This document shows, piece by piece, positions 16,273 through 24,880 of a stretch of DNA of 64,000 nucleotides (position 1 is its first letter; each line of letters begins with the position of its first letter). This stretch comes from Streptomyces collinus (GTDB lineage Bacteria; Actinomycetota; Actinomycetes; Streptomycetales; Streptomycetaceae), in the NCBI RefSeq assembly GCF_031348265.1, contig NZ_CP133771.1, positions 4,526,001 through 4,590,000 on the forward strand, in the 5' to 3' direction. The notes under the pieces were generated by a model that saw only the letters and a program-made list of their open reading frames with translations, was not told the DNA's origin and did not search any database. The position numbers and the translations under genes were made by a program.

Positions 16273-16704
16273 TCAGGGGCGTGACAGGTCGAGTTCTGCC
16301 CATACCGTCTTGCGGGGGACGGGGCCGTGCTCGACGCCCCAGCGGTCGGCGAGGGCCTCGACGAGGAGGAGGCCGCGCCCTGACTCGGCGTCGGGGGCGG
16401 CCGGGTGGTGGCGGGGGAGATCGTCGCCGCGGGTGTCCGTGACCTCGATGCGGAGGGTCTCGCTTCGCGTCCGGAGTACGAGGCGGAAGTCGCGGCCGGG
16501 GAGCCGCCCGTGCGTTGCGGCGTTCGCGGCGAGTTCGGCGACGAGGTGTTCGGCGGCCTCCGTGACGCGGTGAGGCATCTCCCGGGTGCGCATCCACTCC
16601 GCGGCGAGGAGCCGGGCCAGGCGGGCGCCGCGCGGCGTGGACGAGAGCAGGATGCTGAACTGCTCGGTCGGCGAGAGAAGTTGGGTGGACTTTTCCTGAT
16701 TCAC
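16273..16704 (-). CDS. Anti-sigma-like ATP-binding protein (HATPase_c_2)
   Basis: A 143-residue single-domain GHKL ATPase like RsbW. The N-box HLVAELAANAATHGRL, the G1-type VTDTRGDDLP and G2 SGRGLLLVEALADRWGV are visible. It starts with GTG at 16702-16704 and is divergent from the HTH-DUF5753 gene at 16824. In Streptomyces such ATPases recur beside HTH-DUF5753 and DUF397 genes in whiJ-like loci. No sigma factor is adjacent. It may act as a kinase on an anti-sigma-antagonist encoded elsewhere. Confidence 0.88.
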   Translation of the reverse strand: MNQEKSTQLLSPTEQFSILLSSTPRGARLARLLAAEWMRTREMPHRVTEAAEHLVAELAANAATHGRLPGRDFRLVLRTRSETLRIEVTDTRGDDLPRHHPAAPDAESGRGLLLVEALADRWGVEHGPVPRKTVWAELDLSRP

Positions 16705-16823
16705 ATCACTGAGCGTGGCGGTGCCTGCCTACCGTGAACAGTGACAGCGCTGATACGTAGGGTGACTGTCCGGGGCTTGTCGGCCGTTGTCCGGGCTGTC
16801 GGCAGTACGAAGGAGGGTGCGGC

Positions 16824-17699
16824 ATGACGGTGGACGGCGAGGTGCGTCGGCTCGGTGGGGAAGCGGACGAGGCGGGGTGGGAGGTGGATCCGGACGATGA
16901 GTGGGGAGTGGCCGTCATCACCACGGTGGGGCGGCAGTTGAGGCTGCGGCGTGAGGCGGTGGGGATGCGGGCCGCCGAGTTCGCGGTGGCGGTCGGATAC
17001 GGGGAGGACCTCGTCTACAAGGTCGAGGGCGGGAAGCGGATTCCCCGGCAGGAGTATCTGGACAAGGCCGACGAGGTGTTGGGAGCGGGTGGGCTCGTCG
17101 CGGCGGCTTGGGAGGACGTGAAGAAGGTCCGGTATCCGAAGAAGGTTCGGGAACTGGGGAAGCTGGAGGCGAGGGCGGCCGAGATCGCCCTCTACGAGTG
17201 CCACATCGTCCCTGGGCTGCTGCAGACCCGTGAGCATGCGAGATCCGTGATCGGCGCAGCGCAACCGCCCTACTCGCCGGACGACGTGGAACGCATGGTG
17301 GCCGCTCGGCTGGCTCGGCAGTCGGTCTTCGAACGGTCACCCGCGCCGGCGCTCAGCTTCGTCCTGGAAGAGGGGGTCCTGCGGCGCCCCATCGGGGGCA
17401 GAATGGTGTGGCGTCAGCAGCTTGAACGTCTGCTGGAGGTGGGGCGGTTGCACAACGTCGTGCTTCAGGTGATGCCGACGGACTGTGACACCCACTCAGG
17501 CCTGGACGGCCGGATCGAGTTGCTGAAGTTCCCCGACGGCACGGCCGTGGGGCGCTCCGACGGCGCGTTCAGTGGGCGTCCGACCTCCGAACTCAAACAC
17601 CTGCGCGTCCTTGAGCTGCGGTATGGCACCATCCGGGCTCAGGCGCTCTCTCCGCGGGAGTCGCTGGCCCTTATCGAGCAACTGCTGGGGGAGACATGA
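16824..17699 (+). CDS. XRE-family HTH regulator with DUF5753 (WhiJ-like)
   Basis: A 291-residue DNA-binding protein. The HTH is at about residues 37-95 (TVGRQLRLRREAVGMRAAEF through VYKVEGGKRIPRQEYL). A DUF5753 domain follows with the family signature ALYECHIVPGLLQTREHARS and a C-terminal VLQVMPTDCDTHSGLDG. An acidic 30-residue tail precedes the HTH. The stop overlaps the start of the DUF397 gene (ATGA), so the two are translationally coupled. Members such as WhiJ control development or antibiotic production, with the DUF397 partner relieving repression. Target genes are unknown. Confidence 0.9.
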   Translation: MTVDGEVRRLGGEADEAGWEVDPDDEWGVAVITTVGRQLRLRREAVGMRAAEFAVAVGYGEDLVYKVEGGKRIPRQEYLDKADEVLGAGGLVAAAWEDVKKVRYPKKVRELGKLEARAAEIALYECHIVPGLLQTREHARSVIGAAQPPYSPDDVERMVAARLARQSVFERSPAPALSFVLEEGVLRRPIGGRMVWRQQLERLLEVGRLHNVVLQVMPTDCDTHSGLDGRIELLKFPDGTAVGRSDGAFSGRPTSELKHLRVLELRYGTIRAQALSPRESLALIEQLLGET

Positions 17700-17905
17700 T
17701 CCGCAAGAGCACTGTCGAGGACACCTCTGAGCTGGCGTGGTTCAAGAGCAGCTACAGCGGCGGTAACGACGGCAACTCCTGCGTTGAGCTTGCCCTCACC
17801 CCCGGCACCGTGCATGTTCGCGACTCCAAGAACGTCGAGGGCCCCCGACTCGCCATCACGCCCGGCGCCTGGGCGGACTTCTTGCCCTACCTCGCCACGA
17901 ACTGA
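17696..17905 (+). CDS. DUF397 domain small partner protein
   Basis: A 69-residue protein. The DUF397 core is WFKSSYSGGNDGNSCVELAL, then VHVRDSKNVEGPRLAITPGAWADF, which covers nearly the whole chain. The ATG overlaps the upstream stop by 4 nt. These small proteins pair with WhiJ-type HTH regulators and are thought to counteract them. The 3' end overlaps the convergent PH-domain gene by 19 bp. Confidence 0.92.
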   Translation: MIRKSTVEDTSELAWFKSSYSGGNDGNSCVELALTPGTVHVRDSKNVEGPRLAITPGAWADFLPYLATN

Positions 17906-18252
17906 GTCAGGATCGCCTGGACCTCGTAGATGTCGACGCCCTTGGTGAAGGTCTTCTCGATGGGAGCCGGGGTGCCGGAGATCCAGATCTTCAGTTCGGC
18001 GTCGAGGTCGAAGGTGCCGGCCGTTTCCACCGCGAAGTGAGTGATGCTGCGGTACGGGACCGAGTGGTACTCGACCTTCTTGCCGGTGATGCCCTGCTTG
18101 TCGATCAGGATCAGGCGGCGGTCGGTGAAGAGGATCGTGTCGCGGATCAGCAGGAACGCGGCGTGGACCTGCTCGCCGTGGCCGAGGAGCCGGGCGTAGT
18201 CCTGCTGGGCCGACTGCGGGTTCACGGTGTGTGCGTTGCCGAAGAGTGCCAT
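17887..18252 (-). CDS. Bacterial PH domain protein
   Basis: A 121-residue cytosolic protein made of one bacterial PH-like domain (PF08000 type). Diagnostic segments are LLIRDTILFTDRRLILIDKQ, KVEYHSVPYRSITHFAVETA and LDAELKIWISG. The ATG at 18250-18252 is followed by MALFGNAHTVNPQSAQQDYA. The family is common in Gram-positive bacteria with no fixed biochemical role. It ends inside the convergent DUF397 gene. Confidence 0.88.
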   Translation of the reverse strand: MALFGNAHTVNPQSAQQDYARLLGHGEQVHAAFLLIRDTILFTDRRLILIDKQGITGKKVEYHSVPYRSITHFAVETAGTFDLDAELKIWISGTPAPIEKTFTKGVDIYEVQAILTQFVAR

Positions 18253-18314
18253 GTGTCCCCCTGGTCGAGTCGGAGCGGCCTTCGTGGCCGTCCTGAGGGG
18301 ATCTTCGCAAAGCG

Positions 18315-18352
18315 CGGGGCCCGGGAGAAGGCTCTCGTTCTCCCGGGCCCCG
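18315..18352. terminator. Strong terminator after metG
   Basis: A perfect 15-bp stem whose core GGGGCCCGGGAGAA pairs with TTCTCCCGGGCCCC around an 8-nt loop. It sits 26 bp downstream of the metG stop on the minus strand. Confidence 0.88.
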
Positions 18353-18377
18353 TGCTGTAGCGAGCGCGTTACGCCCG

Positions 18378-20096
18378 TTACGCGGCCGGTTCGCCGCCGA
18401 AGCGCTCCTTGTACGACTCCAGGTCCTCGTCCGTGAGCTTGGCGAAGAGGACCGGCGGGATGGTGAACGGGGTGCCGGAGGGGACGGAGGCCAGGGAGCG
18501 GGCCTCTTCCGGGGTGACCCAGGTCGCGGAGTCGTCCGACAAGGAGAACGCCTCGCGCATCTTCTTCGCCGACGTCGGGATGAACGGCTCGGAGACCACC
18601 GCGTAGAGGTGGATCAGGTTCATCGCCGTACGGAGGGTCAGCGCGGCGCCCTCCGGGTTGGTCTTGATCTCCAGCCAGGGGGCCTTCTCCTCCAGGTAGG
18701 AGTTGCCCGCCGACCACAGGGCGCGCAGCGCGGCCGCCGCCTTGCGGAACTGGATGGCCTCCATCTGGGACTCGTACTCCGCGAGCAGACGGGCGATCTC
18801 CTCGCCCAGCTTCGCCTCCGCCTCGCCGGGCTCGGCGCCTGCCGGTACCTCTTCGCCGAAGCGCTTCCTGGAGAACGACAGGACGCGGTTGACGAAGTTG
18901 CCGAGGGTGTCGGCCAGGTCCTTGTTCACCGTGGCGGTGAAGTGCTCCCAGGTGAAGGACGAGTCGTCCGACTCCGGGGCGTTCGCCATCATGAAGTAGC
19001 GCCAGTAGTCGGCCGGCAGGATGTCGAGGGCGTCGTGCGTGAAGACGCCCCGGCGCTGGGACGTGGAGAACTTGCCGCCGTAGTAGTTCAGCCAGTTGAA
19101 GGCCTTGATGACGTCGACCTTCTTCCACGGGGCGCGGGTGCCCAGCAGGGTCGCCGGGAACATCACGCTGTGGAAGGGGACGTTGTCCTTGCCCATGAAC
19201 TGCGTGTAGCGGACGTCCGCGTCGGACTCCCACCACCAGGAGCGCCAGTCGCGGTTCTCCGGGTCCTGGTCCGCCCACTCCTTCGTCGCGCCGATGTACT
19301 CGATCGGGGCGTCGAACCAGACGTAGAAGACCTTGCCCTCGGCGGCGAGGTCCGGCCAGGTGTCGGCCGGGACCGGGACGCCCCAGTCCAGGTCACGGGT
19401 GATCGCGCGGTCGTGCAGGCCCTCCGTCAGCCACTTGCGGGCGATGGAGGACGCGAGGACGGGCCAGTTGTCGGCGCGCTCGTCGACCCACGCCTCCACC
19501 TCGCCGGCCAGCACCGACTGGAGCAGGAACAGGTGCTTGGTCTCGCGGATCTCCAGGTCGCTGCTGCCGCTGATCGCGGAGCGGGCGTCGATCAGGTCCG
19601 TCGGGTCCAGGACGCGCGTGCAGTTCTCGCACTGGTCGCCGCGGGCCTTGTCGTAGCCGCAGTGCGGGCAGGTGCCGATGATGTAGCGGTCCGGCAGGAA
19701 GCGGCCGTCGGCGTTCGAGTACACCTGGCGGATCGCGCGCTCCTCGATGAAGCCGTTCGCCTTCAGCTCGCGGGCGATCTCCTGCGTGATCTCGTGGTTC
19801 TGCGGGGAGGAGCTGCGGCCGAAGTAGTCGAAGGCCAGGCTGAAGCCGTCGTAGATCGCCTTCTGCTGGTGGTGCGCCTCGGTGCAGAACGCGTCCACGG
19901 GTACGCCCTGCTCCTTGGCGGCGAGCTCCGCGGGGGTGCCGTGCTCGTCCGTCGCGCAGATGTAGAGGACCTCGTGGCCCCGCTGGCGGAGGTACCGGGA
20001 GTAGACGTCGGCCGGGAGCATGGACCCCACCATGTTGCCCAGGTGCTTGATCCCGTTGATGTACGGAAGGGCGCTGGTGATGAGGTGTCGAGCCAT
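18378..20096 (-). CDS. metG: Methionyl-tRNA synthetase
   Basis: Charges initiator and elongator tRNA-Met in the cytoplasm. 572 residues. The class I HIGH-equivalent is in YINGIKHLGNMVGSMLPADV. A zinc knob has CPHCGYDKARGDQCENC. The KMSKS-equivalent is KFSTSQRRGVF, and the anticodon-binding helix bundle follows. There is no C-terminal EMAP-like dimerisation domain, as usual for actinobacterial forms. The ATG at 20094-20096 follows GGGAGC. Terminator hairpins lie on both sides, so it is probably monocistronic. Confidence 0.97.
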   Translation of the reverse strand: MARHLITSALPYINGIKHLGNMVGSMLPADVYSRYLRQRGHEVLYICATDEHGTPAELAAKEQGVPVDAFCTEAHHQQKAIYDGFSLAFDYFGRSSSPQNHEITQEIARELKANGFIEERAIRQVYSNADGRFLPDRYIIGTCPHCGYDKARGDQCENCTRVLDPTDLIDARSAISGSSDLEIRETKHLFLLQSVLAGEVEAWVDERADNWPVLASSIARKWLTEGLHDRAITRDLDWGVPVPADTWPDLAAEGKVFYVWFDAPIEYIGATKEWADQDPENRDWRSWWWESDADVRYTQFMGKDNVPFHSVMFPATLLGTRAPWKKVDVIKAFNWLNYYGGKFSTSQRRGVFTHDALDILPADYWRYFMMANAPESDDSSFTWEHFTATVNKDLADTLGNFVNRVLSFSRKRFGEEVPAGAEPGEAEAKLGEEIARLLAEYESQMEAIQFRKAAAALRALWSAGNSYLEEKAPWLEIKTNPEGAALTLRTAMNLIHLYAVVSEPFIPTSAKKMREAFSLSDDSATWVTPEEARSLASVPSGTPFTIPPVLFAKLTDEDLESYKERFGGEPAA

Positions 20097-20181
20097 CGCG
20101 GGCTGCTCCCAAGTCGCTACGCGGGGTGACGATCTCGTGGTCTCGGTCGTCTACGAACCTTGAAATCGTAGCTGACACGGG

Positions 20182-20226
20182 TACGCCGCCCGCCTCCCCT
20201 TTTACGGGGTGGGAAGCGGGCGGCGT
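20182..20226. terminator. Terminator after vWA gene, upstream of metG
   Basis: ACGCCGCCCGC (20182-20192) pairs with GCGGGCGGCGT (20216-20226); an inner CCCC/GGGG pairing and TTTT lie in the loop region. It is placed 30 bp past the vWA gene stop on the minus strand. Confidence 0.8.
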
Positions 20227-20256
20227 ACGGGGGCCGGGGCCGGGGCCTCGGAGGGT

Positions 20257-22437
20257 CTACGGGCGCCAGTTCGCCAGTACGCCCTCGTAGAGCTCCTTGT
20301 CCGTCAGCTCGCGGGGGGTTTCGCCGGCGAGGAGGTGGGACGTGTTCGGGGTCTTGAGCTTGCGGAGGTAGTCGAAGGCCTTGTTCTCCGGGTCTCCGAA
20401 GGCGACGAAGGAGAAGAAGACGGCGGGGTGGCTCTTGGCGGCGTCGGTGAGGGCCTGGGTGGCGGGGGTCTTCGCGTCCGGGGCGCCGTCGGTCTGGAAG
20501 ACCACCAGGGCGGGAGTGCCGGCGGCTTCCGCCTTGTCGTGCTGGGCGAGGACCGCTTCCACCGCCGCGTGGTAGCTGGTGCGGCCCATGCGGCCGAGGC
20601 TCGCGTGCAGGTCGTCGATCTTGTTCTCGTGGTCGGTGAGGGTGATCTCGCCGGTGCCGTCGAGTTCGGTGGAGAAGAAGACGACCGGGACGGTTGCCTC
20701 GGGGTCGAGGTGGGCCGCGAGGGCGAGGGTCTGCTCGGCGAGGGCCTGGGCGGAGCCGTCCTTGTAGTACGGGCGCATGGAGGCGGAGCGGTCGAGGACG
20801 AGGTAGACCTTGGCGCGGGTGCCGGTGAGGTTGTTCCGGTCGAGGGTGGTCGTGGCGGCCTTGTAGGCGGTGGTGAGGCCGGGGGCGAGGGTCTTCACGC
20901 GGGTGAGGGGGAGGGCGGGGCCGTCGGCCTCGGCTTCGCCTTCGGCCGTCTTGTTGTTCCCACCCGCACCGCCCGTGCTGCTTTCGTCGCCGGGTGCGGG
21001 TGGCCCCTGAGGGGCCGGGTCGCCGTCGGCGGCCGCGGGTGCGGGCTCGGGCTCGGGCTCGGGTGCGGCTTCGGCCTGGGCCTTCGGCTTGGCCTCAGCC
21101 TTCGGCTTGGCCGTGGCCTTCCGCGTGGTTTTGGGCTCCGCCTTCGGCTCGGCCTTGGGCTCAGCCTCGGGCTCCTGTGCGGCCTCGGCCTTCGGCTCGG
21201 CCGCCGCCTGTGTGGGCTCGGCCTGGGGTGCGGCCTTGGCCTTCGGCTCGGTCGCCTGTGTGGCCTCGGCCTCGGGCCCCTTGGCGGCCTCCGCCTTCGG
21301 CTCGGCCTCGGTCTTGGTCTCGGCCTCAGCCTTGGGCTTCGCCACGGCGGGCGCCTCTTCGGCGGATGCCGCCGCGGCCTCGGCCTCCGGGGCCGTCTCG
21401 GGCTTCGTCTCCGCCTTGGCCCCGGCCTTCGGCGTGGCCTTTCGCTTCGCCTTGGGCTCCGCCTGCGGCTTTGCGTCGGACTTGGGCTCGGCCTCGGCCG
21501 TCGTTTCGGGCGCGAGCGGGGCCTCGGCCTCGGGCTGCGGCTTCGGCTCCGATTCGGGCGTCGCCTCGGCTGCCTGCTGCGAGTCCGTCGCCGGGGCAGG
21601 GGCCGCTGCCGCTGCCGGTTCCACTGCCTCCGGCTGGGGCTCTGCTTCCGGCTTCGCTTCCGCCGGTGCGTCTGCCTTGGCCGCAGCCTTCGCGTCCGCT
21701 TCCGTCTTGTCCGCGTCAGGCTGTGCGCCGGCCTCGGCCGCCGCCTTCGTGTCCGTGGTCGCCGCGGGCTCCGGCTGAGCCTCGTCCGCCGGGCTGACCT
21801 CGGGCTTCTCCGGGGTCGTCGGCTCCGGTTCCTCCGTGGTCGGAGCGGCCACGGGGGACGTCTCCGCCTCCACCGTCTCCTCCACCGGCGCGGGCTTCTC
21901 CGCCGGAGTCGCCTCCGCCGAAGCCGCCTCGGCCCGGGCCCGGGCCTGAGTCTCGGCGTCCGTCTCGGCTTCGGTCTCGGCCTCCGCCTTCGCCGCCGTC
22001 GCTTCCTCCGCGACGGCCGGCTCCGCCGTCTCGGCCGACTCCTCCGCAGCCCCCCGGCCCTCAACACTCGCCCGCTCCCCCTCCGCCGAGCGCGTCGGCC
22101 TCGGGACCGCCACGTTGTCGAAGGCCGCCGACACCAGGTCGTGTTCGTCGGAGTCGGAGGACGAGTCGGAGGACGAGTCGGAGGACGACGTGCGGGGCTC
22201 GGGGACGCCGGCCTTCGGCGTGGGGTTCCGTTCCGGGGAGGGGGACGGGACCTTCGGGTCCGTGGCGGGGGTCGCTGCCGGGGTCCGGTCGGCAGGTGCG
22301 AGCGCTTCGCCGCCGGTCTGCTCCTCGGACCCGCTGGTCTCACCGGCGGTCGTCGTCCGCGCCGCACCCTCCGCCTCGGCGGTCCGTGACTTGCGGGACC
22401 GACCGAACGCGTTCCGCAACCGAGTGAGAATGCCCAT
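20257..22437 (-). CDS. vWA (TerF-like) protein with ~480-residue Ala/Glu/Pro/Lys-rich arm
   Basis: A 726-residue protein. It begins MGILTRLRNAFGRSRKSR, a basic helix. Residues about 20-490 are low-complexity Ala, Glu, Pro, Lys and Thr with many AEAKPEAE-like units, predicted disordered. The last ~220 residues are a von Willebrand A domain related to TerF/TerD-locus proteins: start VKTLAPGLTTAYKAATTTL, MIDAS motif DRSASM, then the Thr and Asp ligands in RMGRTSYH and QTDGAPDA. The basic N-terminus with an acidic arm suggests a tethered adaptor, possibly membrane- or nucleoid-bound; this is inference. It is monocistronic, ending at a terminator. The arm is far longer than in typical family members. 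Confidence 0.85.
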   Translation of the reverse strand: MGILTRLRNAFGRSRKSRTAEAEGAARTTTAGETSGSEEQTGGEALAPADRTPAATPATDPKVPSPSPERNPTPKAGVPEPRTSSSDSSSDSSSDSDEHDLVSAAFDNVAVPRPTRSAEGERASVEGRGAAEESAETAEPAVAEEATAAKAEAETEAETDAETQARARAEAASAEATPAEKPAPVEETVEAETSPVAAPTTEEPEPTTPEKPEVSPADEAQPEPAATTDTKAAAEAGAQPDADKTEADAKAAAKADAPAEAKPEAEPQPEAVEPAAAAAPAPATDSQQAAEATPESEPKPQPEAEAPLAPETTAEAEPKSDAKPQAEPKAKRKATPKAGAKAETKPETAPEAEAAAASAEEAPAVAKPKAEAETKTEAEPKAEAAKGPEAEATQATEPKAKAAPQAEPTQAAAEPKAEAAQEPEAEPKAEPKAEPKTTRKATAKPKAEAKPKAQAEAAPEPEPEPAPAAADGDPAPQGPPAPGDESSTGGAGGNNKTAEGEAEADGPALPLTRVKTLAPGLTTAYKAATTTLDRNNLTGTRAKVYLVLDRSASMRPYYKDGSAQALAEQTLALAAHLDPEATVPVVFFSTELDGTGEITLTDHENKIDDLHASLGRMGRTSYHAAVEAVLAQHDKAEAAGTPALVVFQTDGAPDAKTPATQALTDAAKSHPAVFFSFVAFGDPENKAFDYLRKLKTPNTSHLLAGETPRELTDKELYEGVLANWRP

Positions 22438-22715
22438 GTGCGCGCAACCCTTCGCGTGAGTTGAAGCCGTCAATCCCTGGCCAGGACGGACACGTAAGGT
22501 TAGCGGCCCTCCTGTGTGATCTTGGGCAGGGTCTGTTGTGCCAGGTCCACCCTGTCAAGGAGACATCCGGCCGGTGCAGGTGTCGCAGGGCTGAATCGAC
22601 ACAACCCCCGTACGGCGGCCGGGGGTTCATCCGTTGTTCACCAGGGCGCCCGGCTCTCGCGCATATGTGCCCCTACGGTCACGCTGACACCAAGGGCATC
22701 CAAGGAGAGAGCAAA
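22438..22715. promoter_or_regulatory. Divergent intergenic region with PHO box (22625-22646)
   Basis: Two adjacent 11-bp direct repeats, GTTCATCCGTT (22625-22635) and GTTCACCAGGG (22636-22646), match the Streptomyces PhoP direct-repeat unit GTTCACC. A possible -10 (CATATG, 22662-22667) follows 15 bp later, so PhoP would overlap the -35 position and activate phoX. The rest of the region has no recognised gene. Confidence 0.75.
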
Positions 22716-24812
22716 GTGCGCAAGCTGCTGCCGTTGATCGGAACGCCGTCCGGTTCGCACCCCGGCGGCCGGTCCGCCATGACCTGTCGTTTCCGGTGTG
22801 GTGACGCCTGCTTCCACGAGGTGCCCAACACCAGCTCCAACGAGTACGTCGGTGACGTGATCGCCGGTGCGATCGGCCGCCGGTCGATGATGCGGGCCGC
22901 GGCCGTGGTGACCGTGGCCGCCGCGGGGGCGGGTGCTGCCGGTGTCGCGCAGGCTCCGCGGGCCGCCGCCGCCCCGGCCGCCGGCGCCCCCTCCGCCGCT
23001 GCCGCCTCGGAGGCCGCCCGGCGCAAACACAAGGGTGCGCGCGGGCTGCGGTTCGCGCCCGTCGAGCCGAACACCGCCGACGCGGTGACCGTGCCGGACG
23101 GCTACCGGCAGAACGTCGTCATCCGCTGGGGCGAGCCCATCCTGCGCGGTGCGCCCGCCTTCGACCCGGAGAAGCAGACCGCGAAGGCCCAGGCCGGGCA
23201 GTTCGGGTACAACTGCGACTTTCTCGCCCTGCTGCCGTTGCCCGGGGAGCGCAACCGGCAGCTGCTCGTCGCCAACCACGAGTACACCGACGAGATCCTG
23301 ATGTTCCGCGGCTACGACGCCGCGAACCCGACCCGCGAGCAGGCCGAGATAGCCTGGGCGGCGCACGGGCTGTCCGCCGTCGTGGTGGAGGGGGACCGCA
23401 AGAGCGGCAAGCTCACCGCCGTCTCCCGGCATCAGCTGAACCGGCGCGTCACCGCCACCACCGAGTTCCGGCTCACCGGGCCCGTCGCCGGGTCCGAGCT
23501 CGTGAAGACCTCCGCCGACCCGACCGGCACCAAGGTGCTCGGCACCCTCAACAACTGCTCCGGCGGTGTCACCCCCTGGGGCACGACCCTGCACGGCGAG
23601 GAGAACTTCAACCAGTACTTCGCCAACAGCAGCCGGGCGACCGACAAGCGGTACGGGATCGGGACCGGGGCCAGCGAGCGGAAGTGGGAACGGTTCGACC
23701 AGCGGTTCGACGTCGCCCGGGAGCCGAACGAGGTGCACCGGTTCGGGTACGTCGTGGAGTTCGATCCGTACGACCCCACCTCCACGCCGCGCAAGCACAC
23801 CGCTCTCGGGCGGTTCAAGCACGAGGCCGCGACCGTGCGGCTCACCCACGACGGCCGTCCGGTCGTGTACTCCGGCGACGACGAGCGCTTCGACTACTTC
23901 TACAAGTTCGTCGGCAGCAAGCGGATGCGGCACGGTTCGTCGCGGTCCGTGCGCGAGCACAACCTCTCCCTCCTCGACGAGGGCACGCTGTACGTCGCCA
24001 AGCTCACCGGAGACTCCCCCGCCCTGGAGATCGACGGCACCGGCAAGCTGCCGAAGGACGGCGAGTTCGACGGGAGCGGCGAGTGGATCCCGCTGGCCAC
24101 CGCCACCGCGAAGGGCGCCGTCTCGCACGTGGACGGGATGAGCGCCGAGGAGGTGTTCGTCTTCACGCGGCTCGCCGGTGACAAGGTGGGTGCGACCAAG
24201 ATGGACCGGCCCGAGGACATCGAGCCCAACCCGGTGACCGGCAAGGTCTACGTCGCGCTGACCAACAACTCCAACCGGGGGGTCGGCTCCAACGCCAAGG
24301 CGGACGAGGCCAACCCGCGCAACGCCAACAAGCACGGGCACGTGCTGGAGCTCACCGAGCGCTGGAACCGGCCCGAGAGCACCCGCTTCGCCTGGTCGCT
24401 GTTCCTGGTCGCCGGCGACCCGGACGACCCGGCGACCTACTTCGCAGGGTTCCCGAAGGACGCGGTCAGCCAGATCTCCTGCCCGGACAACGTGGCCTTC
24501 GACCCCTACGGCAACCTGTGGATCTCCACCGACGGCGCCCAGCTCGGCTCGCACGACGGCCTGTTCGGGGTGGCGACCCGGGGTGAGCGGCGTGGTGAGC
24601 TCAAGCAGTTCCTGACCGTGCCGAAGGGCGCCGAGACCTGCGGCCCGATCATCCAGGACCGGCGTGTCCTGGTCGCCGTGCAGCACCCGGGCGAGATCGA
24701 CGGCGCGTCCGTGGAGAAGCCCGCCAGCACCTGGCCCGACGGGCCCGGGACGTACGTCCGTCCGGCGGTCGTGGCCGTGTGGCGTGCCGACGGGTGCGAC
24801 ATCGGCGTCTGA
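22716..24812 (+). CDS. phoX: PhoX-type (DUF839) exported alkaline phosphatase
   Basis: A 698-residue exported phosphatase-like protein. The GTG at 22716 has AAGGAGAG 6 nt upstream. The twin-arginine signal is internal: about 55 residues (including RFRCGDACFHEVPNTSSNEY, with paired Cys) precede GRRSMMRAAAVVTVAAA. The DUF839 body has NCDFLALLPLP, NNCSGGVTPWGTTLHGEENF and CPDNVAFDPYGNLWISTDGA. PhoX enzymes are Ca/Fe-dependent monoesterases and phosphodiesterases secreted under phosphate limitation. The PHO box directly upstream supports PhoP control. It is probably monocistronic. Confidence 0.9.
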   Translation: MRKLLPLIGTPSGSHPGGRSAMTCRFRCGDACFHEVPNTSSNEYVGDVIAGAIGRRSMMRAAAVVTVAAAGAGAAGVAQAPRAAAAPAAGAPSAAAASEAARRKHKGARGLRFAPVEPNTADAVTVPDGYRQNVVIRWGEPILRGAPAFDPEKQTAKAQAGQFGYNCDFLALLPLPGERNRQLLVANHEYTDEILMFRGYDAANPTREQAEIAWAAHGLSAVVVEGDRKSGKLTAVSRHQLNRRVTATTEFRLTGPVAGSELVKTSADPTGTKVLGTLNNCSGGVTPWGTTLHGEENFNQYFANSSRATDKRYGIGTGASERKWERFDQRFDVAREPNEVHRFGYVVEFDPYDPTSTPRKHTALGRFKHEAATVRLTHDGRPVVYSGDDERFDYFYKFVGSKRMRHGSSRSVREHNLSLLDEGTLYVAKLTGDSPALEIDGTGKLPKDGEFDGSGEWIPLATATAKGAVSHVDGMSAEEVFVFTRLAGDKVGATKMDRPEDIEPNPVTGKVYVALTNNSNRGVGSNAKADEANPRNANKHGHVLELTERWNRPESTRFAWSLFLVAGDPDDPATYFAGFPKDAVSQISCPDNVAFDPYGNLWISTDGAQLGSHDGLFGVATRGERRGELKQFLTVPKGAETCGPIIQDRRVLVAVQHPGEIDGASVEKPASTWPDGPGTYVRPAVVAVWRADGCDIGV

Positions 24813-24822
24813 TCGATCCACC

Positions 24823-24872
24823 GCAGGAGAGCAGGAGAGCAGGAGAGCAGGGGGCGTCCGTCGGGCGCCCCC
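24823..24872. terminator. GCAGGAGA tandem repeat and terminator hairpin
   Basis: Three and a half copies of GCAGGAGA (24823-24850) are followed by the hairpin GGGGGCG (24850-24856) / CGCCCCC (24866-24872) and CTTCTCC. It lies between the convergent phoX and EEP-phosphatase genes. Confidence 0.75.
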
Positions 24873-24880
24873 CTTCTCCG

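Noticed and set aside
16273..16704. Partner-switching sigma module around the small ATPase
   Set aside because: No sigma factor or STAS antagonist gene is adjacent; only the ATPase and the whiJ-like pair can be supported.
20209..22389. 726-codon Gly/Leu/Arg-rich plus-strand frame
   Set aside because: Antisense of the low-complexity arm of the vWA gene; composition explained by the repeat.
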